In this document: in pieces, positions 43,533 to 52,558 of the stretch
Numbering within the stretch: position 1 is the first letter of the stretch
Layout of the letters: the number at the start of each line of letters is the position of its first letter
From: Mesorhizobium sp. WSM4904
Lineage (GTDB): Bacteria; Pseudomonadota; Alphaproteobacteria; Rhizobiales; Rhizobiaceae
NCBI RefSeq assembly: GCF_029674545.1
Contig: NZ_CP121354.1
Coordinates: forward strand, 5,961,001-6,025,000
Direction of reading: 5' to 3'
Length of the DNA stretch: 64,000 bases
Position numbers and translations under genes: made by a program
The notes under the pieces: model-generated
The model's input: the letters and a program-made list of their open reading frames with translations, nothing else
Told to the model about the DNA's origin: nothing
The model's database searches: none

Positions 43533-44264
43533 ATGCCTGCAACACCCATGCCGAAGGCGCAGCGCGAGCAAGGCCATGCGAGAGTCTTCGACCTCGGCCA
43601 ACAGTCGTTGCGCGAGCTGAACCAGGCTCTTCACAATCTCGCCCCCGGCTCGAACGAGACCGCCTGGGAAGTGCTCAATCCAAAAGGCAGCCATTCCGTC
43701 GCCGTCGGGGTCGACCAGCCGGTCAGCATCGATGTGCGCGGCAGCGTCGGCTACTATTGCGCCGGCATGAATGATGGTGCCGCCATCACCGTGCATGGCT
43801 CGGCCGGGCCAGGCGTCGGCGAGAACATGATGTCGGGCTCGATCGTGGTCAAAGGCGACGCCAGCCAATATGCCGGCGCCACCGGCCGCGGCGGGCTACT
43901 GGTCATCGAAGGTAATGCTTCGTCGCGTTGCGGCATCTCGATGAAGGGCATCGACATCGTCGTGCACGGCAATATCGGCCACATGTCGGCCTTCATGGCG
44001 CAGTCCGGCAATCTGGTGGTGCTGGGCGATGCCGGCGATGCCTTGGGCGACTCCATCTACGAGGCGCGGCTCTTCGTGCGCGGCAAGGTCGAGAGCCTTG
44101 GCGCCGACTGCATCGCCAAGGAGATGCGGCCCGAGCATATCGAACTCTTGCAGGGCCTGCTCGACCGCGCGGGCATCACCGGCGTGAAGCCATCGGAATT
44201 CAAGCGCTACGGCTCGGCGCGCAAGCTTTACAATTTCAACATCGACAACGCCGACGCGTATTGA
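43533..44264 (+). CDS. mgsB: N-methylglutamate synthase subunit B, GXGXG-domain (GlxC)
   Basis: The 243-residue protein is a right-handed beta-helix GXGXG domain like the C-terminal part of glutamate synthase large subunits; glycine-rich repeats are visible in GSAGPGVGENMMSGSIVVKGDAS, GATGRGGLLVIEGNAS and GNIGHMSAFMAQSGNLVVLGDAGDALGDS. It is the structural bridge between glutaminase and FMN subunits. ATG 43533 is 4 bases past the mgsA stop; ATG 43548 is an alternative. Confidence 0.87.
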   Translation: MPATPMPKAQREQGHARVFDLGQQSLRELNQALHNLAPGSNETAWEVLNPKGSHSVAVGVDQPVSIDVRGSVGYYCAGMNDGAAITVHGSAGPGVGENMMSGSIVVKGDASQYAGATGRGGLLVIEGNASSRCGISMKGIDIVVHGNIGHMSAFMAQSGNLVVLGDAGDALGDSIYEARLFVRGKVESLGADCIAKEMRPEHIELLQGLLDRAGITGVKPSEFKRYGSARKLYNFNIDNADAY

Positions 44265-44272
44265 GGACAGAA

Positions 44273-45601
44273 ATGGCCTATCACAATCCTCCCACGACGC
44301 CGCGCAGATCCGCGACCTTCGACGACTACACGCTTTCCGAAATCCGCCGCGCGGCCGCCACCGGCATCTATGACATCCGCGGCGGCGGCGCCAAGCGCAA
44401 GGTTCCGCATTTCGACGACCTTCTGTTCCTCGGCGCTTCGATCTCGCGCTATCCGCTCGAAGGCTATCGCGAGCGTTGCGACACCAACGTGGTGCTCGGG
44501 TCGCGCCACGCCAAGAAGCCGATCGAGCTCAAGATTCCGATCACAATCGCCGGCATGAGTTTCGGCTCGCTCTCCGGTCCGGCCAAGGAAGCCTTAGGAC
44601 GCGGTGCGACGCTTTCCGGCACCTCGACCACCACCGGCGACGGCGGCATGACCGAGGAAGAGCGCGGCCATTCGAAGACGCTGGTCTATCAGTACCTGCC
44701 GTCGCGCTACGGCATGAACCCGCGCGATCTGCGCCGCGCCGACGCGATCGAAGTCGTCGTCGGTCAAGGCGCCAAGCCAGGCGGCGGCGGCATGCTGCTC
44801 GGCCAGAAGATTTCCGATCGCGTCGCCGAGATGCGCACCCTGCCCAAAGGCATCGACCAGCGCTCGGCCTCGCGCCATCCCGACTGGACCGGGCCGGACG
44901 ATCTCGAGATCAAGATCCTCGAGCTACGCGAGATCACCGACTGGGAAAAGCCGATCTACGTCAAGGTCGGCGGCGCCCGCCCCTATTACGACACAGCGCT
45001 TGCGGTGAAGGCCGGCGCCGACGTGGTGGTGGTCGACGGCATGCAGGGCGGCACAGCTGCAACCCAGGAAGTCTTCATCGAGAATGTCGGCCAGCCGACG
45101 CTCGCCTGCATCAGGCCAGCGGTGCAGGCGCTGCAGGACCTCGGCATGCACCGCAAAGTGCAGTTGATCGTCTCGGGCGGCATCCGCAACGGCGCCGATG
45201 TCGCCAAGGCGCTGGCGCTTGGCGTCGATGCCGTCTCCATCGGCACGGCGGCACTCGTCGCGCTCGGCGACAACGATCCGCGCTGGGAGGCGGATTACAA
45301 CGCGCTCGGCACCACCGCCGGCGCCTATGACGACTGGCACGAAGGCAAGGACCCGGCGGGCATCACCACACAGGACCCCGAGCTGATGAAGCGGGTCGAC
45401 CCGATCGCCGCGGGGCGTCGGCTCGCGAATTATTTGAAGGTCATGACACTCGAAGCGCAGACGATCGCGCGCGCGTGCGGCAAGAACAGCCTGCACAATC
45501 TCGAACCGGAGGACCTCGTCTCGCTCACCATCGAAGCGGCCGCCATGGCGGGCGTGCCGCTTGCCGGCACCAACTGGATACCAGGAAAGAACGGCTTCTG
45601 A
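44273..45601 (+). CDS. mgsC: N-methylglutamate synthase subunit C, FMN-binding glutamate-synthase domain (GlxD)
   Basis: The 442-residue protein is the FMN/TIM-barrel domain of glutamate synthases: ITIAGMSFGSLSGPAKEALGRGA, the EVVVGQGAKPGGGGMLLGQK block, VVVVDGMQGGTAATQEVF and SGGIRNGADVAKALALGVDAVSIGTAAL are clear. Only three well-separated Cys residues occur, so the 3Fe-4S Cys cluster of ordinary glutamate synthase is absent here. It would form N-methylglutamate with mgsA and mgsB. It starts 8 bases after mgsB, at ATG 44273. Confidence 0.88.
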   Translation: MAYHNPPTTPRRSATFDDYTLSEIRRAAATGIYDIRGGGAKRKVPHFDDLLFLGASISRYPLEGYRERCDTNVVLGSRHAKKPIELKIPITIAGMSFGSLSGPAKEALGRGATLSGTSTTTGDGGMTEEERGHSKTLVYQYLPSRYGMNPRDLRRADAIEVVVGQGAKPGGGGMLLGQKISDRVAEMRTLPKGIDQRSASRHPDWTGPDDLEIKILELREITDWEKPIYVKVGGARPYYDTALAVKAGADVVVVDGMQGGTAATQEVFIENVGQPTLACIRPAVQALQDLGMHRKVQLIVSGGIRNGADVAKALALGVDAVSIGTAALVALGDNDPRWEADYNALGTTAGAYDDWHEGKDPAGITTQDPELMKRVDPIAAGRRLANYLKVMTLEAQTIARACGKNSLHNLEPEDLVSLTIEAAAMAGVPLAGTNWIPGKNGF

Positions 45602-45661
45602 TCAATGAAGGGCCGAAACCCATATGCCGTGGGCCATGGCCGACAAAAATGGGGAACTGGT

Positions 45662-46969
45662 GTGACTAAAGATCTTGCAGAATTCGCGAGGGCGAAAAAC
45701 GTCAAATATTTCATGATCTCCTACACCGACCTGTTCGGCGGGCAGCGTGCCAAGCTGGTGCCGGCACAGGCGATCGCCGACATGCAGAAGGACGGCGCGG
45801 GATTCGCCGGCTTCGCCACGTGGCTCGATCTCACGCCGGCGCATCCCGACATGCTGGCGGTGCCGGATCCGGATTCGGTCATCCAGTTGCCGTGGAAGCC
45901 CGACGTCGCCTGGGTGGCGGCCACCTGCGTGATGGACGACAAGCTTGTCGATCAAGCGCCGCGCAACACGCTGAAGCGGGTGATCGAAGAGGCCGCTCGC
46001 GACGGCATGCATGTCAAGACCGGCGTCGAGGCCGAGTTCTTCCTGATCTCGCCGGACGGCAGCGCCATTTCCGACCAGTACGACACGGCATCCAAGCCTT
46101 GCTACGACCAGCAGGCGGTGATGCGCCGCTACGATGTCATCGCCGAGATCTGCGACCATATGTTGGCGCTGGGCTGGGGCCCGTATCAGAACGACCATGA
46201 GGACGCCAACGGCCAGTTCGAGATGAACTGGAACTTCGACCATGCGCTGGCGACCGCCGACAAGCACTCCTTCTTCAAGTTCATGGTCAAGTCGATCGCC
46301 GAAAAGCACGGCCTGCGCGCGACCTTCATGCCAAAGCCTTTCCAGGGCCTGACCGGCAATGGCTGCCACGCCCATATCTCGGTATGGGACAAGGCCGGCA
46401 CGACCAATGTCTTCGCCGATAATTCGGCGGAACTCGGCCTGTCCGCCAAAGGCAGGAACTTCCTCGGCGGCATCATGAAGCACGCCTCGGCGCTTGCCGC
46501 GATCACCAACCCGACGGTCAATTCCTACAAGCGCATCAACGCGCCGCGCACTATTTCGGGTGCGACCTGGGCGCCGAACACCGTGACCTGGACCGGCAAC
46601 AACCGCACCCACATGGTGCGCGTGCCGGGACCGGGACGCTTCGAGCTGCGCCTGCCCGACGGCGCGGCCAACCCCTACCTGCTGCAGGCGGTGATCATCG
46701 CGGCCGGTCTCGACGGCATCCGTTCGAAAGCCGATCCCGGCGAGCGCTACGACATCGACATGTACCAGTTCGGCCATACCGTGAAGGGCGCGCCGAAACT
46801 GCCGCTCAACCTGCTCGACGCGCTGCGCGAGTTCGACAATGATGAATCGCTGAAGACGGCGCTGGGTGAGGAATTTTCGTCGGCATATCTAAAGCTGAAG
46901 CAGCAGGAATGGAATTCCTATGCTTCGCACTTCACGCAGTGGGAGCGCGACCACACGCTGGACATCTAG
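45662..46969 (+). CDS. gmaS: Type III glutamine synthetase family, probable gamma-glutamylmethylamide synthetase
   Basis: The 435-residue protein has glutamine-synthetase catalytic motifs: EAEFFL and NDHEDANGQFEMNW (metal and glutamate sites), GNGCHAHISVWD (ATP/metal site), TWTGNNRTHMVRVPGPGRFELRLPDG (Arg and Glu of the active site). It belongs to the GlnT/GSIII-like GmaS group, which ligates methylamine to glutamate with ATP. GTG 45662 is used for the family's N-terminus; an ATG at 45605 would add 19 residues. Its position between mgsABC and the dehydrogenase genes makes GmaS far likelier than ordinary ammonia assimilation. Confidence 0.83.
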   Translation: MTKDLAEFARAKNVKYFMISYTDLFGGQRAKLVPAQAIADMQKDGAGFAGFATWLDLTPAHPDMLAVPDPDSVIQLPWKPDVAWVAATCVMDDKLVDQAPRNTLKRVIEEAARDGMHVKTGVEAEFFLISPDGSAISDQYDTASKPCYDQQAVMRRYDVIAEICDHMLALGWGPYQNDHEDANGQFEMNWNFDHALATADKHSFFKFMVKSIAEKHGLRATFMPKPFQGLTGNGCHAHISVWDKAGTTNVFADNSAELGLSAKGRNFLGGIMKHASALAAITNPTVNSYKRINAPRTISGATWAPNTVTWTGNNRTHMVRVPGPGRFELRLPDGAANPYLLQAVIIAAGLDGIRSKADPGERYDIDMYQFGHTVKGAPKLPLNLLDALREFDNDESLKTALGEEFSSAYLKLKQQEWNSYASHFTQWERDHTLDI

Positions 46970-47041
46970 AGCATCGGACCCTGATGAATCCGACGCGTAC
47001 GGCAGGTTCCGGCTTGGGGCGAGCGGCCTCGGAATGATTTT

Positions 47042-48295
47042 ATGAAATACTCGATCTTCTCGCTCGCCCGCGCCGCTCTCTCCGGCCACAGGAACTGGAA
47101 GCCAACATGGCGGGACGCGCCGCCCAAGGATCGCTACGACGTGGTGATCATCGGCGGCGGCGGCCACGGGCTGGCGACGGCCTGGTTCCTCGCCAGCGAG
47201 TTCGGCATCCGCAATGTCGCAGTGCTGGAGAAGGGCTGGATCGGTTCCGGCAATGCCGGCCGCAACACCACCATCATCCGCTCCAATTACGGCCTGCCCG
47301 GCAACACCGGCTTCTACGAATTGTCGATGAAGCTGTGGGAGCGGATGGAGCAGGACCTGAACTACAACGCGATGGTCAGCCAGCGCGGGGTGATCAACCT
47401 CTATCATTCCGACGCGCAGCGCGATGCCTTCGCCCGGCGCGGCAACACCATGCGCATCAACGGCATCGACGCGGAACTGCTCGACCAGGCGGCGCTCAAG
47501 AAGATGATGCCGTTCCTCAACTTCGACAATGCGCGCTTCCCCGTTCAGGGCGGCCTGCTGCAGCGGCGCGGCGGCACGGCGCGGCATGACGCCGTGGTGT
47601 GGGGCTACGCGCATGCGGCTAGCGAGCTCGGCGTCGACATCATCCAGAACTGCGAGGTCACCGGCTTCGTGCGCGACGCCAGCGGCAAGGTGACCGGCGT
47701 CGAGACCTCGCGCGGCCGCATCGGCGCCGGCAAGGTCGGCATGGCAGTGGCCGGCTCCTCGTCGCGCATCGCGGCGATGGCGGGACTGCGGCTGCCGATC
47801 GAAAGCCATGTGCTGCAGGCCTTCGTCTCCGAAGCGATCAAGCCGCTCTTGCCCAACGTCATGACCTTCGGCGCCGGACATTTCTATGTCAGCCAGTCCG
47901 ATAAGGGCGGGCTGGTCTTCGGCGGCGACATCGACGGCTACAATTCCTACGCCCAGCGCGGCAATCTGCCGGTCATGGAGGATGTCTGCGAAGGCGGCAT
48001 GGCGCTGATCCCAATGATCGGCCGCGTGCGGCTGCTGCGCCAGTGGGGCGGCATCATGGACATGTCGATGGACGGCTCGCCGATCATCGACAAGAGCCCG
48101 GTCGACGGCCTCTACATCAATGCCGGCTGGTGCTATGGCGGCTTCAAGGCGACGCCGGGCTCAGGCCTCGTCTTTGCCCATCTGATCGCCCGCGATCAAT
48201 CGCACAAGGAAGCGGCGCTGTTCCGCCTCGACCGCTTCCAGCGCGGCGCCATGATCGACGAGAAGGGCCAAGGCGCCCAACCGAACCTCCATTAG
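47042..48295 (+). CDS. mgdA: N-methylglutamate dehydrogenase subunit A (sarcosine oxidase beta-like)
   Basis: The 417-residue flavoprotein has the GGGGHGLATAWFLASEFG dinucleotide motif near residue 40 and the GNAGRNTTIIRSNYG block of SoxB. The RHDAVVWGYA segment holds the His that binds FMN covalently in heterotetrameric sarcosine oxidase. The C-terminus has YINAGWCYGGFKATPGSG. It oxidises the N-methyl group of N-methylglutamate to formaldehyde or methylene-THF with the other subunits. ATG 47042 follows GGAATG. The length matches SoxB. Confidence 0.85.
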   Translation: MKYSIFSLARAALSGHRNWKPTWRDAPPKDRYDVVIIGGGGHGLATAWFLASEFGIRNVAVLEKGWIGSGNAGRNTTIIRSNYGLPGNTGFYELSMKLWERMEQDLNYNAMVSQRGVINLYHSDAQRDAFARRGNTMRINGIDAELLDQAALKKMMPFLNFDNARFPVQGGLLQRRGGTARHDAVVWGYAHAASELGVDIIQNCEVTGFVRDASGKVTGVETSRGRIGAGKVGMAVAGSSSRIAAMAGLRLPIESHVLQAFVSEAIKPLLPNVMTFGAGHFYVSQSDKGGLVFGGDIDGYNSYAQRGNLPVMEDVCEGGMALIPMIGRVRLLRQWGGIMDMSMDGSPIIDKSPVDGLYINAGWCYGGFKATPGSGLVFAHLIARDQSHKEAALFRLDRFQRGAMIDEKGQGAQPNLH

Positions 48296-48297
48296 GG

Positions 48298-48348
48298 AGA
48301 GCATGATGTTATCCAAAAACCGCTTCACACTTTTTGGCATCATGCTCT
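48298..48348. repeat. Short rhizobial palindromic repeat between mgdA and mgdB
   Basis: AGAGCATGATG (48298-48308) is inverted at 48338-48348, and CCAAAAA/TTTTTGG extends the stem around a CCGCTTCACAC loop. It begins 2 bases after the mgdA stop. The GAGCATGATG palindrome is common in Mesorhizobium intergenic DNA. It may stabilise or process the mRNA. Confidence 0.75.
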
Positions 48349-48360
48349 GAAGACCCAGCC

Positions 48361-48636
48361 ATGCGCATAGTCTGTCCCTTCTGCGGCGAACGCGAACTCG
48401 GCGAGTTCACCTATCTCGGCGACGCCAAGCCGCAACGTCCCTCCGCGGACGCCGGCGAGGACGCCGTCTACGACTACGTCTACCTGCGCGACAACATCGC
48501 CGGAGTGATGAGCGAGCACTGGTACCATGGCGGCGGCTGCCGGGCCTGGCTGAAGGTCACCCGCAACACGCTGACGCACGAGATTTCTTTGGTTGAGGCG
48601 GCCGCGGGTGCCGGGGCGAGGCAGGTTGCGAAATGA
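48361..48636 (+). CDS. mgdB: N-methylglutamate dehydrogenase subunit B (sarcosine oxidase delta-like)
   Basis: The 91-residue protein is a SoxD-like zinc subunit: MRIVCPFCGERE supplies two Cys, and HWYHGGGC supplies His and a further Cys of the zinc site. FTYLGDAKPQRP and the YLRDNIAGVMSEHWYH segment match the family. It bridges the large and FMN subunits. ATG 48361 gives the standard family start; an upstream in-frame ATG-like start at 48334 lies inside the repeat. Confidence 0.87.
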   Translation: MRIVCPFCGERELGEFTYLGDAKPQRPSADAGEDAVYDYVYLRDNIAGVMSEHWYHGGGCRAWLKVTRNTLTHEISLVEAAAGAGARQVAK

Positions 48637-48654
48637 GTTTTCCTGTCGAAGTCA

Positions 48655-48834
48655 GCGCCGCCCCTCACCTGCCTGCCGGCATCCTCTCCCCGTACAGTGA
48701 CGGGGAGAGGGGCGCTGTCACCGACGGTTTCGCCAATCACCGGCGTCGCAAGAAGAGAGCCGACTTCGCGGCCAGCCACCTTCTCCCCGTCTCTATACGG
48801 GGAGAAGGTGCCGGCAGGCGGATGAGGGGCAGCG
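48655..48834. repeat. Double-hairpin palindromic element inside the mgd operon
   Basis: Outer arms at 48655-48692 and 48797-48834 are inverted copies sharing CCTGCCGGCA. Each arm also ends in its own hairpin: CCTCTCCCCGT/ACGGGGAGAGG (48684-48710) and CCTTCTCCCCGT/ACGGGGAGAAGG (48779-48808). It lies in the 241-base gap between mgdB and mgdC. No gene is seen there. Confidence 0.75.
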
Positions 48835-48877
48835 CCGCCCTTCGCTATGAGATCGAATCGACGAGAGGCCGGCCGTC

Positions 48878-51856
48878 GTGACCTCTCAACCCAATCGCCT
48901 CTCGGCAGCCGGCCTCATCGACCGCTCGGACGAGCTCAGCTTCCGCTTCGACGGCAAGACTTTTTCGGGCTTCAGAGGCGACACGCTCGCCTCCGCGCTG
49001 GTCGCCAACGGCGTCAAGCTCGTCGGGCGCTCGTTCAAATACCACCGGCCGCGCGGCATCCTGACGGCGGGCTCGGAAGAACCGAACGCGCTGGTCGAAT
49101 TGCGCAGCGGCGCCAGGCGCGAGCCGAACACCAAGGCGACGACCGCAGAGCTTTATGACGGCCTCGAAGCCGCCAGCCAGAACCGCTGGCCGTCGCTCAG
49201 CTTCGACATCATGTCGGTCAACCAGCTCTTCGCGCCGATCTTCGTCGCAGGCTTCTACTACAAGACCTTCATGTGGCCGGCGAAGTTCTGGGAAGCGATC
49301 TATGAGCCGGCGATCCGCCGTGCCGCCGGCCTCGGGCGCGCGGCGGGTGTCCCCGATCCCGATCACTATGACAAGGCCTGGGCGCATTGCGACGTGGTGA
49401 TCGCCGGCTCCGGCCCGGCTGGGCTGGCTGCGGCTTTGGCTGCCGGCCGCAGTGGCGCGCGCGTCATCCTGTGCGAGGAGGATTTTGTCCTCGGCGGACG
49501 GCTGCTTGCCGATGGCGGCACGATCGACGGGCTGCCGGCAGCCGAATGGATCGCGCGCACGGTTGCCGAGCTCGCGGCCATGCCCGATGTGCGCGTCATG
49601 ACGCGCACGACGCTGTTCGGCGTCTATGACGGCGGCACCTATGGCGCGATCGAACGCGTCAACGACCATCTTCCTGTACCGCCGGAGCATCAGGTGCGGC
49701 AGCGGCTGTGGCGGATCGTCGCCAAGCGCTGCGTCGTCGCGGCCGGCGCGCTCGAACGTCCCATCGTCTTTGCCGGCAACGACACGCCGGGCGTGATGAT
49801 GGCGTCCGCCATGCGCAGCTACATCAACCGCTATGCCGCGAAACCGGCACGGCGTATCGCACTCTTCACCAACAATGAGGATGGCTGGCGCACGATCGAA
49901 ACAGCGATCGCCGCCGGGCTGCAGGTCGCGGCAGTGATCGACGCGCGAGCCGAGGCTTCGCCTGTGCATCGCTCGCTCGCCTCCAAGGGCGGCTTCCCGG
50001 TTCTGAACGGCTCCGTCAGCGGCGTCGATGGCGGCAAGGACGGCGTGCGCAAGATTTCGGTTTCGCTTGCCGGTGGGACGCGCGCCGAGGTCGAAGCCGA
50101 TGGGCTTGCGATCTCCGGCGGCTGGAACCCGGCGGTCGGCCTCACCTCCTTTCATCGCGGCCGGCCGAAATGGCGCGACGACATCGCCGCCTTCGTGCCG
50201 GATGGCGCCCCGCCCGGCATGGTGGCCGCAGGCGCCGCCAATGGAGCCTTCGGGCTTGGGGCATGTTTGCGCGAAGGGTTCGAGGCGGGTGCTGCCGCGG
50301 CGCGCGATACGGGGAACAGCGGAAATGTCGGCTCGATGCCGGCTGCCGACGACGAGGCCTTTTCGCTCACGCCGCTCTGGCATGTCGCCGGCAAAGGCAA
50401 GGCCTTTGTCGACCAGCAGCACGACGTCACCGCTTCCGACGTCGAGCTGGCGCAGCGCGAAGGTTTCGAGTCGGTCGAGCATCTGAAGCGCTACACCACG
50501 CTCGGCATGGCGACCGACCAGGGCAAGACCTCCAACGTCGCCGGCCTCGCCATCATGGCGGCGGTCACCGGCAAGTCCATCCCCGAGACGGGCACCACGA
50601 TCTACCGGCCGCCCTACGTACCTGTCGCCATCGGCGCCTTCGCCGGCCATCACCGCGACGAGAATTTCCATGCGACGCGGCTGACGCCGTCGCACCATTG
50701 GGCGGCCGAACAGGGCGCCGTCTTCGTCGACACCGGCCTGTGGAAGCGCGCGCAATGGTACCCGCGCGCCGGCGAGAAGGACTGGCTGGAATCGGTGACC
50801 CGCGAGGTCAAGGCGGTGCGAAGCGGCGTCGGCTTCTGCGATGTCTCGACGCTCGGCAAGATCGACGTGCACGGCCCAGATGCCGGCGCCTTCCTCGACC
50901 GCGTCTACATCAACGCCTTCTCCAGCCTCGCCGTCGGCAAGGCGCGTTACGGGCTGATGCTGCGCGAGGACGGCATCGTCTATGACGACGGCACGACCTC
51001 GCGGCTGGCGGAGGACCATTATTTCCTCACTACCACGACGGCCAAGGCCGGGCCGGTGATGCAGCATCTTGAATTCTGCCGCCAGGTGCTGTTCCCCGAA
51101 CTCGATGTGCAGCTGACCTCTGTCTCCGATCAGTGGGCGCAGTTCTCGATCGCCGGACCGAAGACACGGGACCTTTTGAGGGAAATCGTCGATCCGGCCG
51201 AGGACTTGTCGAACGAGGGTTTCCCGTTCATGGGCGCGCGCGAGGTCAAGCTGCGCGGAGGCATCAAGGCCAGGCTGTTCCGCATCTCCTTCTCCGGCGA
51301 GATGGCGTTCGAGATTTCGGTGCCGGCGCGCTACGGCGAAGCGCTGGCGCGCAACGTGATGATCGCCGGCAAGCCTTTCGGCGTGACGCCTTACGGCACG
51401 GAGGCGCTTGGCGTGATGCGCATCGAGAAAGGTCACGTCGCCGGGCCTGAGCTCAACGGCACGACCACCGCAGCCGATCTCGGCCTCGGCAAGATGATGT
51501 CGACCAAGAAGGATTTCGTCGGCCGCGTCATGGCCGGCCGCGAGGCGTTGGTTTCGCCGAACCGGCAGGTGGTCGTCGGCATCAAGCCGACCGACAAGGC
51601 GCGTCGCCTGCGCTCCGGCGCGCATATCATTCCGAAGGGCGAGACGCCCGGCCCCGACAACGACCAGGGCTATATCACCTCGGTCTGCTTCTCGCCGGTG
51701 CTCGACCAGTGGATCGGGCTGGGGTTGGTCGAGCGCGGCCGCGAGCGCATCGGCGAGATCGTGCGGGCGCATGATCCGCTGCGCGGCGAGGAGTACGATG
51801 TCGAGCTCTGCAATTCCGTCTTCTACGATCCGGATGGGGGGCGCCAGCGTGGCTGA
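48878..51856 (+). CDS. mgdC: N-methylglutamate dehydrogenase subunit C (sarcosine oxidase alpha-like)
   Basis: The 992-residue protein has the SoxA domain order: an N-terminal ferredoxin-like fold (about residues 18-100, FDGKTFSGFRGDTLASALVANGV) without any Cys, so no iron-sulfur cluster; an NAD/FAD-binding part with VVIAGSGPAGLAAALAAGRSG near residue 172; and a C-terminal GcvT-like folate-binding half from about 600 (RAQWYPRAGE, TEALGVMRIEKGHVAGPELNGTTTAADLGLG). It passes the one-carbon unit to tetrahydrofolate. It starts at GTG 48878 after GAGAGG and overlaps mgdD. Confidence 0.88.
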   Translation: MTSQPNRLSAAGLIDRSDELSFRFDGKTFSGFRGDTLASALVANGVKLVGRSFKYHRPRGILTAGSEEPNALVELRSGARREPNTKATTAELYDGLEAASQNRWPSLSFDIMSVNQLFAPIFVAGFYYKTFMWPAKFWEAIYEPAIRRAAGLGRAAGVPDPDHYDKAWAHCDVVIAGSGPAGLAAALAAGRSGARVILCEEDFVLGGRLLADGGTIDGLPAAEWIARTVAELAAMPDVRVMTRTTLFGVYDGGTYGAIERVNDHLPVPPEHQVRQRLWRIVAKRCVVAAGALERPIVFAGNDTPGVMMASAMRSYINRYAAKPARRIALFTNNEDGWRTIETAIAAGLQVAAVIDARAEASPVHRSLASKGGFPVLNGSVSGVDGGKDGVRKISVSLAGGTRAEVEADGLAISGGWNPAVGLTSFHRGRPKWRDDIAAFVPDGAPPGMVAAGAANGAFGLGACLREGFEAGAAAARDTGNSGNVGSMPAADDEAFSLTPLWHVAGKGKAFVDQQHDVTASDVELAQREGFESVEHLKRYTTLGMATDQGKTSNVAGLAIMAAVTGKSIPETGTTIYRPPYVPVAIGAFAGHHRDENFHATRLTPSHHWAAEQGAVFVDTGLWKRAQWYPRAGEKDWLESVTREVKAVRSGVGFCDVSTLGKIDVHGPDAGAFLDRVYINAFSSLAVGKARYGLMLREDGIVYDDGTTSRLAEDHYFLTTTTAKAGPVMQHLEFCRQVLFPELDVQLTSVSDQWAQFSIAGPKTRDLLREIVDPAEDLSNEGFPFMGAREVKLRGGIKARLFRISFSGEMAFEISVPARYGEALARNVMIAGKPFGVTPYGTEALGVMRIEKGHVAGPELNGTTTAADLGLGKMMSTKKDFVGRVMAGREALVSPNRQVVVGIKPTDKARRLRSGAHIIPKGETPGPDNDQGYITSVCFSPVLDQWIGLGLVERGRERIGEIVRAHDPLRGEEYDVELCNSVFYDPDGGRQRG

Positions 51857-52475
51857 GTTTTCCTGGGATGTCCGCAGCCCGCTGGACCGCGCGCTCGTCG
51901 TGGGGCCGTATGGCGCGCAGGGCGAAGCCGGCGTGTCGCTGACCGAAATCCGCAATTTCGGCCTGATCCAAGTGATGGCGCGGCGCGGCAAGGCGGCCGA
52001 GACGGGCAAGGCCGCAAAAGCCCGCTTCGGCGTCACCGCGCCGGAAACACCGAGTGCAGTCAGCACGGCCGACGCCACGCTGATCTGGTCGGGGCCGGAC
52101 CAATTCCTCGTGCTGTCGAGAGACGGCAGTCACACGATGGAGACGCTTGCCCCGGCGTTTGCCGGTTCGGCCTCGCTTTCGGACCAGTCGCATGCGCGGG
52201 CGCTGATCAGCGTTTCCGGCGCCGAGGCTCGCACGATGCTGGCCAAGCTGTCGTCGATCGACCTGCATCCCGATGTGTTTCCCATCGGCGGGGCTGCCGC
52301 GACCTCGATGGACCATACCAGCGTCACTCTGTGGCGCGGCAAGGATCGGGCTGACGGCCAGGCCGTCTTCGACCTGCTGGTGTTCGCGACTTTCGCCGAG
52401 ACCTTGTGGCACACCATGCTCGACGCGGCCGCCGAATACGGCGTGGCGATCGCGCATTCCGAAGACCTCGGCTGA
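51849..52475 (+). CDS. mgdD: N-methylglutamate dehydrogenase subunit D (sarcosine oxidase gamma-like)
   Basis: The 208-residue protein matches SoxG: AEFSWDVRSPLDRALVVG, LTEIRNFGLIQVMARRGK, then a GcvT-like small domain with the RARALISVSGAEAR and DLHPDVFPIGGAAATSMDHTSVTLWR blocks. GTG 51849 overlaps the mgdC stop by 8 bases, and the in-frame ATG 51834 is an alternative start. It closes the presumed operon; a stable hairpin at 52506-52541 follows. Confidence 0.85.
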   Translation: MAEFSWDVRSPLDRALVVGPYGAQGEAGVSLTEIRNFGLIQVMARRGKAAETGKAAKARFGVTAPETPSAVSTADATLIWSGPDQFLVLSRDGSHTMETLAPAFAGSASLSDQSHARALISVSGAEARTMLAKLSSIDLHPDVFPIGGAAATSMDHTSVTLWRGKDRADGQAVFDLLVFATFAETLWHTMLDAAAEYGVAIAHSEDLG

Positions 52476-52505
52476 CAGCCGATCTCCTCGCTACCCCAAA
52501 AGCGC

Positions 52506-52541
52506 ATCATCCGCCACCGGCTTTCGCCGATGGCGGATGAT
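52506..52541. terminator. Stem-loop between convergent mgdD and the RND permease gene
   Basis: ATCATCCGCCA (52506-52516) pairs with TGGCGGATGAT (52531-52541); inside the loop CGGC/GCCG adds four pairs. It lies between convergent genes and could end both transcripts, though the T-run is short (TTTG on the plus side). Confidence 0.6.
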
Positions 52542-52558
52542 TTGAGGTTGCCACCTTC

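Noticed and set aside
45662..46969. Ordinary nitrogen-assimilation glutamine synthetase
   Set aside because: Its type III-like sequence and place between mgsC and mgdA favour GmaS. No glnB, amtB or ntr genes are near.
48845..52078. A 1077-codon open frame on the minus strand
   Set aside because: It is the antisense shadow of mgdC, which has complete SoxA motifs.
47042..52475. Plain sarcosine oxidase (soxBDAG)
   Set aside because: The subunits fit the family, but co-location with mgsABC and gmaS makes N-methylglutamate dehydrogenase more likely. Sarcosine oxidase remains possible for substrate specificity.
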